64,000 nucleotides of DNA from Leucaena leucocephala (GCA_037074615.1 CM073534.1:8242861-8306860); one strand, 5' to 3'; shown: positions 25,201-36,545, counted from the stretch's first letter. Notes: a model not told the origin generated them from the sequence alone. Translations and numbers: made by a program.

Positions 25201-26944
25201 GTCAATCCTATTACACGAGTAGTAATTGACCCAAGTAATTACGTGTAACTAAATTGTTGAAAAGAGTAGTAAATATCTTCATTGCAGTGGTAAAAATAAT
25301 TATAAAAGTTGTCAATTCCATTACACGAATAGTAATTGACCCAAATAATTACTTGCAACTAAGTTGTTGAAGAGAGTAGTAAATATCTTCATTATGGTGG
25401 TCAAAATCATTACAAAAGTTGTCATTCCCATTATATGAGTAGTGATTGACCTAAGTAGTTACTTGTAACTAAGTTGTTAAAGAGAGTAGTAAATATCATC
25501 ACTACGGTAGTTAAAGTCATTATAAAAGTTGTCAATCCTATTATACAAGTAGTAATTGATCTAAGTAATTGACTCAATTCACGCCTCTTATCATCATCTT
25601 GGTTCTCCATCCATCTCCCTCCACAGCTGACATCTTCCCTCTCCTCTTCATGCCATTCATCATCATCACCTGCCAAACCAGCGACAAGCACGAGGCGACG
25701 ATGGAAGCAGCAGGCCAGAACTAGCGACAGCTTACAGACACGGCACGAGCAGAACCACAACACGACAGTAACGAGCAGAACAGCGACGTCCAGCAGCACG
25801 GCAGCAACGCACTAGAAGCATAATAGCGACAGCACCACTCCTCTTTAGCCTCCACTCACCATCTCCATTCCGCGACTTCATTCATTCATCTCTTGCACTT
25901 AGTCCCGTAGACGGTACTATTATGACCGATCTGTCATTTGTGAAATTAGAATCACTGATTTGAATTTTAGTTTTCAAATGGTATTTTCTGATCTTTTCCC
26001 CTTTGTCCTTTCTTGGTGCATTTCTCATTTCCTTCATGGAGAACACTTTTCTGCGAACCAAACATTGCCTCAGTAATGATATTTATCTTGTCAAGGTCTG
26101 AATATTATTAGTTCCCCAGAGTTTCAATTTCTTTTATTTTCCATCTATCATATTATGGGCAATCTTAGACAGACTAGAAGTATAAGCATTCTGCACTGCA
26201 TATTCCATCTTACTACCATACTTCTAATTCAACTGGGGTTATTCTAATCTGTTGGTAACAATTGTCATGATGTCTGAGCTAGGTGTTATAGTCAGCTTGG
26301 GAGAATTAATTGTTTTTGCATGCCTAAAGTCTTAAGAATGATGTGAAGATTAACTTTCCTTTCCCATGATTCAGGAGTTTGCAGAAGAAGAGCTTGAATG
26401 GCTATCCAACAAAGATGCTTTCCCAGCTGTCGAAACATGTACTGACATGCTCTCTATTCAACCAAACTTATCGAAGCCCCAAACCCCAGTCTCAACCCTT
26501 GAATACAGTGCAAGTAGTATCAGCAGTAATAACAGTGCTAACAATGTTACCCTCTTAAATGGCTTCAATCACGTGAAGGTTCCTGTCCGAGCACGAAGCA
26601 AGCGTTGTAATAGGCAACCCCGTGGTGTTGCTGACATATCCAGCCGGCAGTTTTGGTGGATCCAACCGAGTAACACTATTAGCAAACCAGAAGCAATGAT
26701 AACAGTCTCAGTAATAGGGAGGAAGTGCCAGCACTGTGGAGCAGAAAAAACTCCACAGTGGCGGGCAGGACCCCTTGGGCCAAAAACCCTTTGCAATGCA
26801 TGTGGGGTTAGGTATAAGTCTGGGCGGCTTTTGCCAGAGTACCGCCCAGCAAGTAGCCCTACATTCCGTTGTGAATTGCATTCAAATTCCCACAGTAAGG
26901 TAGTTGAGATGAGAAAGCAAAAACAAATGGGAAGCCAGGGATGA
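16238..26944 (+). CDS. GATA7-like class A GATA zinc-finger transcription factor, two coding exons
   Basis: Exons 16238-16408 and 26375-26944 join in phase 0 across a GTAAGT donor and a TTCAG acceptor, giving 246 residues. Exon 1 encodes an acidic start (MESLGFVDDLLNF, then an E/D-rich run). Exon 2 opens with the family signature EEELEWLSNKDAFPAVET, has a basic stretch (RARSKR), and carries a complete GATA finger, CX2CX18CX2C, with cysteines near residues 175, 178, 197 and 200, followed by a basic tail. Plant GATA factors of this subfamily bind WGATAR sites in the nucleus and act in light and growth responses; length and C-terminal block match Arabidopsis GATA7 as I remember it (about 238 residues). 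The odd feature is the ~9.97 kb intron (16409-26374), packed with transposable elements. No break is visible in either exon. The family call is firm; exact orthology is inferred. Confidence 0.9.
16448..16930. repeat. Repeat A, diverged copy of the sequence at 23450-23890
   Basis: It begins TGTAGAAATTTAAG and shares, in order, the ATTTATAGA..AAAGGGAGA, TATCCAAAAAT and GCTTGTTGG-type blocks with 23450-23890. The two copies flank the TRIM-like element in direct orientation and may be old LTRs of a further element. Identity is low. Confidence 0.5.
17021..17287 (-). repeat. 3' LTR of the young Copia element
   Basis: This copy runs TG...CA, is 267 bases long and lies next to the polypurine tract. 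It contains TACATATATATACAC near its centre, which could serve as a TATA region. Confidence 0.95.
17295..21706 (-). pseudogene. Broken gag-pol of the young Copia element
   Basis: The frame is open in blocks: gag (21706-20654), gag end/protease/integrase N part (20626-19868), integrase core (19864-19214), connector and RT N part (19040-18360), and RT/RNase H (18281-17295). Visible motifs include the zinc knuckle CKHCQKIGHTKERY, protease VDSGASDHM, integrase GHPNF..CDSC and QQNGIAERKN, RT YVDDIIL and the RNase H block TDADWAG. In-frame TAG codons close four blocks, at 20656-20654, 19870-19868, 19216-19214 and 18362-18360. A frameshift falls near 19115. The last cysteine of the knuckle is tyrosine. 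In the older copy two of the matching stop sites read tryptophan or glutamine. The element cannot encode its own complete polyprotein. Confidence 0.93.
21679..21945 (-). repeat. 5' LTR of the young Copia element
   Basis: This copy has the same 267-base length as its partner, with one substitution. It abuts the tRNA primer site at 21667-21678 and is followed by the target duplication GAAGT. Confidence 0.95.
23450..23890. repeat. Repeat A', partner of 16448-16930
   Basis: It shares the start ATGTAGAAATTTAAG and several later blocks with 16448-16930, in the same order and orientation. No coding potential is visible. Confidence 0.5.
23983..24385 (+). pseudogene. LINE ORF2 C-terminal fragment
   Basis: Translation in shifting frames gives YGSEC, then HKVGVVKMRMLRWI and other pieces of the C-terminal end of plant LINE reverse transcriptases. 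A TATTATTGTTGTAC tail follows. Stops and frameshifts abound. It is a 5'-truncated, dead copy in the GATA intron. Confidence 0.75.
24643..26000. mobile_element. Mutator-like element with ~100-base inverted ends in the GATA intron
   Basis: The left end (GGAAAAAGATAAAAAAAATA then CCATTTGAAATCTAAAATTC) matches the reverse complement of the right end (GGAAAAGATCAGAAAATACC then ATTTGAAAACTAAAATTC) for about 100 bases. The interior has a ~110-base tandem array and a GC-rich block (25560-25900) that could be captured gene sequence. Flanking 9-mers (CCTACCTTT and CCTTTGTCC) do not match, so the target duplication is unproven. No transposase is seen. Confidence 0.7.
24829..25575. repeat. ~110-base minisatellite with its first unit inverted
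   Basis: Units share GTAATTGACCCAAGTAATTA, ACTAAGTTGTTAAAGAGAGT and TTACAAAAGTTGTCAAT. GTAATTGAC-type anchors fall at 24952, 25061, 25222, 25332, 25442 and 25552, giving spacings of 109, 161 (one unit plus a half), 110, 110 and 110. The segment 24829-24915 is the same unit in reverse, so it can pair with 24931-25030 as a long hairpin. Confidence 0.85.
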
Positions 26945-27829
26945 AGGTGATGGTAATGGTAGGCGTTGCTTTAGAATTAGAACATAGAAATTAGTGTCAT
27001 TAGGACTTTGTAATTTCTTTTATTTATTCTAATTTAATTTAATTCTTCTCTCTCTATGTGGGATTGGCGTAGATCACATCTAAAATTCTGTTTTTATAGA
27101 TGATCTGTTTAGGTGAGTCTTGAATTGTAGTGTCTTGGTTTTGTTGGAAACAAGAAGTTAGTTTTCGCTGATTTCATGGTTGTCATTTTAATTAGATTCA
27201 GGATTAGGTATAGAATGAGTCAGTGGAATGATGGATAATGTAATATACAGTCTAATGTTGAGGAATTGTAACACTGTTTAGGTTGTTGTGTCTTAAGACA
27301 TTGTAACATTAATCATGTATTTTTAAGATAGATCTGTTGTGTGACTTGTGTGAAAAGACCAGCAATATTTGTTTCTTAATTTTCTGATCCTCTTGTGACT
27401 TATAAGTCCCCTGCTTAGTAAGAAAAATAAAGCATGAATAGGTGAAAAATGAAATCTTAATTCGAAATCTTGACACATTTTAGTGAATTGAGTAAATGTT
27501 GGCAGATTGAAGCTACTTGATTATTCTGTGGGATTAGTGGCGTTTCCTTCCCCATTTCTCGTTCTCAATATTTGCTAGTTTGACTATTTGATGAGATCAG
27601 AATTACCTTGGAAATTATCCTTTGAAAGAAAGGGGGAACTTTTAGTTTTATTTTTTTTATTGCGAGTTTTCTGATACAAATTTGATAATTGAAACTCTAG
27701 TTAGTGGCCAAGATCATATGATTGAATCTTATAATAATAATAATCTTTATCCTATTTTTCTTCATTTTCTCTGTCCACTTGGATTATAAAATTATGGTTT
27801 TTGTAGCTTATGGACAGATTAAGAAATCT
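26945..27829. other. 3' UTR and downstream DNA of the GATA gene
   Basis: The first few hundred bases are probably 3' UTR, with T-rich sequence and AT-rich candidate poly(A) signals. Nothing else is recognised. Confidence 0.5.
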
Positions 27830-28106
27830 CTAATAATCAATATAGTAATATAATTATTCTGATTAAGATTTATTTAATTAATTTGATAAAATTAAAAAAA
27901 TTAATTAAATTAGTTAATATTATATGTTATTTTTAAAATATTATAATTATCTTTTTTTAATTCACCCTCTATTTTTCTTAATTATTGTTGAGGGGTATTT
28001 ATAAGGATAATTTAAGAAAAAATAGATAAATATGATAAAAATATTTTATATTTAGTATTAAGATTAATTTTATAATTAGATTATATAGTAAAGACTGAAG
28101 GAGTAT
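27830..28106. mobile_element. Stowaway-like MITE, family 1
   Basis: It shares the AAATTAGTTAATATTATAT core, CACCCTCTATTTTTC and the GAAGGAGTA end with the copy at 32604-32864. The left end is decayed. It lies between the GATA and DUF4378 genes. Confidence 0.5.
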
Positions 28107-28656
28107 TATAATAAGATAATAGGAAAATTATTGGGGTATATACTTTCCTTCAATTTTAATTTGGTACTTATCATGTTTTTCCCTCTAACTTTATTCTATT
28201 AGCACAATTAGTTTCTGTATAGGAACTAATAGTGCTAATAGAAAAAGTTATAGGCGTTAACAGTACTAATAGAACAAATTTAAAAGATTTATTAAAGAAA
28301 ATTATAGGTATAAATTAAAAATTGAGGAAAGTATAACTTATAAAATGGATTTCTTGAAATAAAATCTTAAGCTTGATACTTTATTCAACTAATTCACTTG
28401 GCACAATCACCACTATAATATTGCTATAAATTATATACAGCAAATTATTACACCAAAAATCAAAATAAGATATACATAACAAGCCATCTCCTTATGGTAT
28501 ATGAAATGCCATACATATAAATATTTGTTTAAACATGACGGGTTAAGTTTGAGTCTGTTTAAATGTAAAAAATGTCTTTAGAAAAACTATTTCTAATTGA
28601 GCCTCCTAATATTTGAATCTGACCTAGTCAGATAACTATATCAAAAAAATATAATC
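28107..28656. other. Spacer and likely 3' UTR of the DUF4378 gene
   Basis: Inverted AT-rich segments near 28180-28310 (TATTAGCACAATTAG and AGTGCTAATAGAA) suggest another small MITE. No coding sequence. Confidence 0.4.
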
Positions 28657-31600
28657 TCAATTATAGACGATCTCATCCAAAAGATCATCAAAAATCAAGT
28701 CATCAAGCCCAAGCCCCACACATTCAGAATCAAACTGAAGATTCATCCACCCATCACTTCTTGCAAGATCTCTGCTAACATAATAATCCAAAGATGGATA
28801 TAACTCTGAATTCAAGTTCAGATACCACTTAATAAGAGTCCATACTTCTCTCAGAACTTGGTCTCCAACTGGTATTGGGTAAACATGACACAGAGAAGAC
28901 AAAGATTTTGGGTAATAACTATAGGATCTCCCAAAAATCTCAATCAAAACCTCATTAATCAAATCAAACAAAAGCAAATGGTTACAGTTGGCCCCACCAG
29001 ATTCTTCATTACCAAAACTTTGAGAATCAAAGAGTAAGCAACCTTCTAATTCATCATAAACTGTAGGATCCACTGGTTGTTCATTGGAAAACCATGTGCT
29101 GAGAGATTCATGACTTGTGGATAATCCAGATAATTCTAAAACTTCTTTCACATAGTTAAATTCAGCTTCACTGTTATTGTCCACTTCAAGGCCAGGAATC
29201 ACCAAGTTCAAATTCTTGTTCAGAGCTCCAAATTTCTGAAAATCATCTTCATTACTCAAAACCAGTTCATGATAATCTGCAATGTCAAGCTCTTGTACTT
29301 GTTCTGTCAGATGATCCAATCCATCTGTTGGCCATGGCTTTATTTTTGAATCTGTTCCATTCAACCATAAGCAGATGAAGTATGAAACTAAGATTATTGC
29401 CAGACTCAAATGTATCATGAATAACAAGTAAATATAGAAAATAATTGAGTTGATCATATCATTCATACCATTATAAATATAATTATTAATCACATAATCT
29501 GAATTAACTAATTTATAAACTAACAAATAAAGTAGGTTTAACACAATCCTTATAATTTGCCCTCATTTTAGTTTTTGTTCCTATCATTTTAAATCATAGG
29601 TTTTAGTCTCTCAAGAGGCAAAATTGTCTAAATTTTTATTAAAATATAAGGATTAAAGTTTTAGACGAAAGAAACTTAAGGAACAAAAACCTATAATTTA
29701 AAATTATAGGGACCAAACTTAAATTAAGTTAAACTATAAGGACCAAACATTGTATTAACCTAATAAATTAATATTTTAAGCAATTAAACTTGAAGAATAA
29801 TGCATTTTTTTTAGCACTTACTGTTTGGCTGCGTTCATGTTGCAAGTTTGAACAATTCAAATTCAAAGTATATCATGATACCATTTCCCAAATTCAAACA
29901 TTCTGTTAAAGCACCATTTGACATCATCTGACACAGAATTCCATGTTTGAAAGTTTATATGTCTGATGAAAGACTTACTCTTTCCCAAATCAAGATTAGT
30001 TCCCTTTTTTCTCATGTTCTGATATAGTAATATGGTTCAGTCACTTTTTCCTATACTATTGAATAGTTTAAAGGGTTAATACAATCTTTAGTCCTTTAAG
30101 TTTGCCTTAATTTTAGTTTTGATTCTTCAAGTTTCTTTAAATATTGTATTAACCCTAGTTTAAACAAGCAAAAATACACTAATGATTTACTAAGTCAGGG
30201 AAGATGAAAATGAAATCCATGATTATCAAAAGACAACATATACCTTCTGGTAAAGATATCTTCTCATCAGAGCTAATTGAATCATCTAGGAAGCTGGAGC
30301 CAGAAAAGGAGATTGATTTTGTTTCAGCTACCACGGAAGTTGATTCATTCATTTCACTGTCTGTTAATCTTCCAAAATAATCATCAATTCCTATACTTTC
30401 ATTTTGATTTGACTCCTTGTCTTCTTCATCATCTGATACCAACTCTGAATCACTTCTGATGGCTATTCTTGTTTGGACACTTTTTAAAACACTTTCTGGA
30501 GTTGTAATGTTACCTACACTAGTGCTTGGACTAGCTGTTCTCTCTGTAAATTTCCTAAATGGAACCTGTGGAGGTAAAATAGAAGAAGCTTCCTCATTTT
30601 GAGAAAAGTAATCTTTAAGATTAGGTAGTGAAAGAAACCTTTGAAAGGATTTTGGGGGCCTTAATATTGAATTTTTGTCCTCTGTTGTTTTCAACTTTAA
30701 CCTTTCAGATTTAGGGTACCTAGCTTTTTTGTTAAAACAAGTCTCATAAAGCTGAGAATATTTCCAAACTGATTCGTTCAAAGATGAAGTCCTCATTGGA
30801 GACATTCGACGCTTTCTAAAACTGCCACATTCACTTGGTGAAATAGTAGTGTCTATGGGAACTTTGGGAATCTTCCCCTTTAAGTCAATGGGAGGTTTAT
30901 TTCCATGAGGAACTTTGTCATACACAGCATCCATTGCTATATGGCGTTTCTCCTTTTTGCTTTCTTCGATAACGTGTTTCACCTTCTGCCTAAGATCCTT
31001 GAAACGCTTGATAGCCCTTGGATTTCGAACCTTGGATGGTATCGATGTATAATAAGAGTCCAATGACACAGGCTGCTGCTGGTCACTTCTTCCCAAAGAT
31101 TTAGACCGAGAAATTATCGCCTTTTGCATTTGATTATCATTTTGTACCTCTCTTGATATGAGAATTTCATCATCTGCCATTTTGTTTGTGTCTTGTTCTT
31201 TAACTTTAGATGATGACGACGAGCCAGGTACAGGAAATGAACTAGACTTATTCAATATCATCTTTCTTGTTGTTGATTCCTGTTGGTTAGGAAAGTGGCA
31301 TGCCAAAGTAGAATGTTGATGCTGCAGAAATTTTAGTATCAAATTCTTATTTGAATTTATCATATCAAGAGCATCCAAGAAATCCTTGAAGAGATAAGGT
31401 GACACATCAGTTGTGAGCAACTTGGCATGCATTGATTTCTCTTCATGGCTTAATGTTTCCTTCATCAATGCTCTGTGATATTCTAATGGTGGTTTGTGAT
31501 GCTTATGAACCATACTATTATGTTCCATTAAATCACTAGAAAACACAGTCCCACACTCTACGCAGATCTCTTTATCGGTAGTTGTTGAGCATGCTGGTGA

Positions 31601-33621
31601 CAAAGCCTCGAATGTCTCGGTAGCTTGTGGGACCATTTTGGGATTATTTTTGGAGGCAAGATTAGGACTTGAATGATCTAAATTGGGAATAGAAATTGGT
31701 TGTTTTGGTGGTTTTGGCTTTACAGGGTAGGTTGAGCTTCTTTTATGCTGACCCTTCTTTCTAGCCATCTCATCAGTAAGAAGTGCTTTTAGTCTGGCTT
31801 TGACAGAATGTTTTGCTGGTGAATTGGACTGTGCCAACATTTCTTCAACCTGGCAAGAGTCAAGTTAGATGATCTTTCATGAAATTCCATTATCATGGAA
31901 ATAGGTACTTTCATTTTGGCAAAAAGTACACCTTTTGTCTTTTAACTTCACACAAAGTTTAATTTTTGTCCCTAAATTTTATAAGGTACCATTTCAGTTC
32001 TCTAACCCTAACACTATTAATAAAACAACATTAAATTTTTAAATATTGACAAAATATTCTCAAATATTTATATATTAAGTTTATTTAAAAAAATAATAGT
32101 GATTGGCACAAGAAATATCATTAGAGATTAACAAGGTTAAAGAACTAAAAATACACTTAATAAAATTAAAGGATCAAATTGAAATCTTATATAAAGTTAG
32201 AGGACCAAAGAACATTTTTGCCCTTATATTATTTTACCTACAAGATTGACATTATCAATTTTATAAAGATATAATGAAAATGTGTGAGATCCACTTGAAT
32301 GGTAGACTTTACAATAGGTTCTGGTCCCACACATTCTGCATTTCCTCCAAAATTGATACTGTCAATTTCCTAGGAATGTTGAACAGATTTAGACTATTGC
32401 ATATTAACTAAATTGATAGAAGTATGTTTATTTATACAGCATCTATAGCAATTATCTGCTAGATTATGACAAAAATATTGAAAACATGTTTTCTGAAAGT
32501 AAATAATGGAAAGGCTTTTAATAAATATAAATATCTAATATGCCACAAATGAAAATTATACCTTTTCTCTCATTCTTTTAATAACATTATCTCATTTTAT
32601 ATACTTCTCTAGTACTTAATATATGACTTATTTAACTAATTTAGTTAGATTAAGAAAGTTAGTTAAATTAGTTAATATAATATATTTTTTGTAAAACATC
32701 ATAATAATTGTTTTTAACTCCCTCCTTTAATATCTTAATTGATTATTATTGAAGAAATATTAATAGGGGTAATTTAGAAAAATATTAATAAATATGGAAA
32801 ATAAATTTTATATTTATAATGAAGATCAACTCCCAATTATATTTTATATTAAAGACTTGAGGAGTACAATAACTAGAAAATAATGAAGTCAAGCAAGATA
32901 TTTCCCCTTACAGTCGATAATTTTGAGTTTGGCTCATAGTCCTGCATATTATTAGCTCCACCTGGACCATCAACTGCTACAACGTAAAAAAGAGCTTGTG
33001 AGTTGTGATATCTATGAAATGGAATGAAAACTTTAATGGCATATAACAAGCAAGCCAAAAATCACAAACACAACCATACCAAGCCGGTCTCAAACTCAGT
33101 TAAAAGAGTAGGGTTGTATTAGGCCTTTTACAGTTAATATAAAACTCTTTCGAATCTTTTATAAACAATCACAAACACAAAACCAACAACAATAACAATA
33201 ATATTAAGCCTTATCCTATTGGGTAGGGTCAGTTTTATATGGTGTCATTGGCTTTATCAACAACCAAATCACAAACAAATCCCACTGGAAACTTGAAACT
33301 CTATAATCAACACTCCGGTTTTTATGATTCTTATATGGAAATAACAAAAACCAATCTGAAATAGTTAGACATGAAGAATATTATTTGAAGAGAGTAGACT
33401 TGATTACCTTCAGGATTTTTTCCAGCAGGATTTTTCTTGTGTGTGAGCTTTTTCTTGGCATTATGAGGCCAATGATGATACTTCATAATATTAAGAATGT
33501 TCCAACTTCTTCCTTGGTGACTAGTACTGGAACTGGAACTGGCACTGGCACTGGTGCTAGCACCCCTACTATTATTCTCCTCTGCCACATCATGTTTCTT
33601 ATCTCCAACTCTTCTCCCCAT
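28657..33621 (-). CDS. DUF4378-domain protein (TRM/LONGIFOLIA-like), four coding exons
   Basis: Coding exons in order of translation are 33621-33408, 32976-32912, 31849-30244 and 29351-28657. Phases agree at every junction and the product is 859 residues. The N-terminal part is Ser/Lys-rich with no catalytic motif. The C-terminal ~165 residues (from about 691) match DUF4378: a FNYVKEVLELSGLS block, DLINEVLIEIF, then VLREVWTLIKWYL, a DLARSDGW motif and a terminal acidic DLIFDDLLDEIV. In plants this domain is typical of TON1-recruiting-motif proteins that act on cortical microtubules and cell shape. A role here is inferred from the family; I see no classical DLMGLD-type N-terminal motif, so it may be another DUF4378 branch. 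Exon 2 has a tandem TAGCAG acceptor. A 5' untranslated exon probably lies near 34682-34860. Confidence 0.85.
29534..29761. mobile_element. hAT-type MITE in the last intron of the DUF4378 gene
   Basis: Its ends are AGGTTTAACACAAT and, reversed, AGGTTAATACAAT. Inverted similarity continues inward (TTATAATTTG, GTTCCTAT..TTTTAAAT). Flanking 8-mers AATAAAGT (29526-29533) and AATAAATT (29762-29769) agree at seven of eight positions. Confidence 0.75.
30073..30156. mobile_element. Very short MITE with an 8-base target duplication
   Basis: The inverted ends AGGGTTAATACAAT and ATTGTATTAACCCT enclose only ~84 bases. Exact 8-mers AGTTTAAA flank it (30065-30072 and 30157-30164). It is the same terminal family as 29534-29761, 300 bases away in the same intron. 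Confidence 0.8.
31917..32228. mobile_element. MITE in intron 2 of the DUF4378 gene
   Basis: The left end (GGCAAAAAGTACACCTTTTG) pairs with the reversed right end (GGGCAAAAATGTTCTTTGG). Inverted similarity runs inward through AGTTTAATTTTTGTCCC-like sequence. A clean target duplication was not found. Confidence 0.6.
32604..32864. mobile_element. Stowaway-like MITE, family 1, in intron 2 of the DUF4378 gene
   Basis: The right end GAGGAG is followed by TA, and the left CTTCTCTAGTACTTAATATA is preceded by TA. The interior (TTAGTTAAATTAGTTAATATA, CTCCCTCCTTTAATATC) is shared with 27830-28106, 35310-35540, 56030-56245 and 58636-58884. Confidence 0.6.
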
Positions 33622-33724
33622 GATTCCTCAGACTCAAACTACAAAAACTGGTTCCATGCGAGAGTTAGTCTTCTCTCAAGTGGTTTAGAGATGCCCAGAT
33701 GATTTAAATTGTAACAAATTTGTT

Positions 33725-33960
33725 ATTTTTTAGGACTAATATGTTGATTCATTCATATTAGAACTAATATTAAGGAAATCAAATAAATCAGTTAATTATT
33801 ATTAATATAAGAGCTAGTAGACTAATTTAGATAGATTAATTATATAATATGAATAAATCTTGAGGGTTTAGATTTGATCATTATTAATTAATTTATTTTA
33901 TTTCCTTATTTTTTTTTAAAAAAGTTAATTAGCTTTTATGTTAAAGAACATACGGAGTAG
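33725..33960. mobile_element. MITE family 2 copy (possibly reversed) upstream of the DUF4378 start
   Basis: It shares AAATCAGTTAATTATTATTA, the AATTTAGATAGATTAATTAT core and AGTTAATTAGCTTTTATG with the other three copies. It lies in the presumed 5' leader intron of the gene. Confidence 0.4.
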
Positions 33961-34860
33961 CTAGTTTGAACCTAACTATTTCACGATAAAATTGTTGGCA
34001 AGTTTACTCAAACAAATATAAATACTAGATGAAACATGAATTTCAATGGTTGAACATCACATTTTACCTCAAGAAAGTTTTGTTATGAACTTCTTTATTT
34101 GATGAGTCATCAATCCTTTGGAAACTTCTTTTCTTATTTATTAATATTACAAAAATTTTCATAAATAATAACCTTAAAAAACTATCGGTGAAAGGGAATT
34201 TAAATTTCTCAAAAATGGTCAATTCATCTTGTCACAGTTCTTCAATGGTGAAACAGCAAAAATGTTGTTTTCCGTGACAGTATTTCTTTCCATTTTTACA
34301 ATTACTGCAACAGCAATGTAAGAACAATTAAGATCATCCATAGTTGTAGTACTAGGTAGGAATATTGTCAATAAATTTGAAATCCTAAGTTCATCTCATG
34401 CTACAATGATCTTTTCTTATGCCAGAAACGAAAGTTCTCAACAACATGGATTGAAAAGTCTCTGCATTCCTAAATAATCAGAATTTTTTCGTATCGAATC
34501 CTGACTAAACGGCATTGTTCAGTTACAGAAGGAAAAACAGAGATTCGATATGAAGCATTGAAGACAATAATGTATTGGAAATCCTATCCCAACATTTAAT
34601 ATCTCAGAGAATTGAATTTTGATGTCTAAAATCAAACAAGAACAGAAGGGAATGTGGAAAGGGAAGAAAAATTAATTACCAATGTGAATCCTGCAACGAA
34701 ATCCTTGTTGTGTTCATGCATTGCCAGACATGGATTGATCAGAAGATGAAGACAAATTGAAGTAACGTTTCTCATTGTTTTCCCTGTGATCGTTGTTGGA
34801 ATCTTAAAGCGAGAAGAAAATGGTGGGAGATTGATATTAAGACAAAATCAAGGAAACACC

Positions 34861-36215
34861 GACTCCACAAAATTTCCGCATTATTTTCCATTTTTCTTTC
34901 TTTTTTGCCATGCAAGATTTTCACTTAAATGACCAATTTTGAATTATTTTGTTTTACTTAATTTTAATTGTATATTATGGCAACATGAAATAAATTACGT
35001 TAGTACATCTAGTGTTCACACTAGGAATGTAAAATATTTCGTCTATAAGTTACCATTTATTCCTTCATGAGCATATAAAATTATTATTCTCTTTTTGAGA
35101 AGTCTTATAAAACTTATTAATAATTTGATGATTTTGTAAAATATTGATAAATTTTTAAATATGAGACATAAATGAGATTCTCTCTATTTATGAATGCATT
35201 CCCCTAACCTCAAATAGCCTTTTAAGCTTATATATAAAAAATAAATAAAGCCTTTTAAGCATGGCATATACAATAATTTTGTATTTCTTCATATTTAAAT
35301 AAAAGAAATAATTAAAAAATTAATTTTAATCCTAAATATGATATATATTTTTTAAATATATTAATTATTTTTTAAATTTTCTATATTAATACTCTCTTAA
35401 CAATAATTAAGAGAATAATAGAGAAAGTAAAAAGATAATTAAGATATTTTAAAAAAATTATATAATAATTAATTTTTTAATTTAATTAAATATAATATAT
35501 ATTTAATATTAGAAAATATATTTAATATTAGAGGAATACTTTTTCTTTGATCAGCATACTAATTCGGTAATTGAAGTGAGGTAACGTATAGAATGATTAC
35601 ATCCTCCCCTCCCCTCTAGGATCACCACCATGTGTCGTGGTTTAGTCCTCTTGGCACGAGGGATGTGCAAAAGAGGAATTTTACGTCTTTTACCTTGTTT
35701 GGCACTTTAAAACTTTTTGATAATATTTTCCTTCCCTTTTAAAATTGGAAGATTCGGGAAAAAATTAAATTCTTTTAAGAATAGTTATATTATTTTATAA
35801 TTTAAAAAATTAATTTTAAATCTTATAAAATTTCATAAGATTTTTCTACGATTAAACTTTTTCTATTAGATTTAAATATAATTTTCTCTTTGATCATCCC
35901 CTTGACTAGTGAATGATAGATATTGAGGCAATACTATGTTAATAACCAGATCTTGTATACCCATTTACAATTAAAAAACACTCCATAAAAAACATAACCA
36001 GTTGGGGTACGCAATTTCAAGATGAACACCCGAACCTCGTCCTACTTTAAGATGAATACACGATGCTCATCCTATTAACCATCTAGATCTGCTTTAGAAT
36101 AAAACTAATCTCTTAACTATTTTCTTAAAAAAATTATTTCAATGGCTATAGAATATAAAATAAAAATATTTTTTATTTAAAAAAATCATTTGAAAAAAAT
36201 ATTAAATCTGAAATT
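34861..36215. other. AT-rich spacer between the DUF4378 and FLIP-like genes
   Basis: Besides a family 1 MITE (35310-35540), nothing is recognised. The DUF4378 promoter presumably lies in its left part. Confidence 0.5.
35310..35540. mobile_element. Stowaway-like MITE, family 1, reverse orientation
   Basis: Reverse-complement similarity to 32604-32864, including AGAGAATAATAGAGAAAGTA, AATTTAATTAAATATAATAT and the end AGAGGAATAC. Confidence 0.5.
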
Positions 36216-36545
36216 AAATATGAGCACCCAAACCGGTTCCAGAAAGACAAAACACAGGAGATTATGAAAAATGTGTACATCTCGGGTCTTCACACTAGGC
36301 AGAAGTATCGCCTTAAAACATTGCCAACGATCAGATCTTAAATCTGAATGTGTAAATATTAAATCTGAACTGTGTAAATAAAATCTGAGATAAGCTTTGG
36401 TTGCTCATCTTTATTCATCTTAAATATGAGCACCCAAACCGGTTCCAGAAAGACAACGCAGGAGATTATGAAAAATGTGTACATCTCAGGGGTCTTCACA
36501 CTAGGCAGAAGTATCGCCTTAAAACATTGCCAACGATCAGGTCTC
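36216..36545 (-). repeat. Tandem duplication in the 3' flank/3' UTR of the FLIP-like gene
   Basis: A ~120-base segment (from GAGCACCCAAACCGG) occurs twice in direct orientation, at about 36216-36342 and 36422-36545, with a period of 206 bases. The copies differ at only a handful of positions, so the duplication is recent. It lies just past the stop codon at 36630 and probably falls in the 3' UTR. Confidence 0.8.

Noticed and set aside
25431..25799. Open frame on the - strand, 122 codons
   Set aside because: Its C-terminal part runs through the minisatellite units and the rest has no recognisable domain.
29352..29544. N-terminal hydrophobic extension of the DUF4378 C-terminal exon
   Set aside because: It is intron sequence: a good acceptor at 29352 and matching phase with the donor at 30243 place the exon start at 29351.
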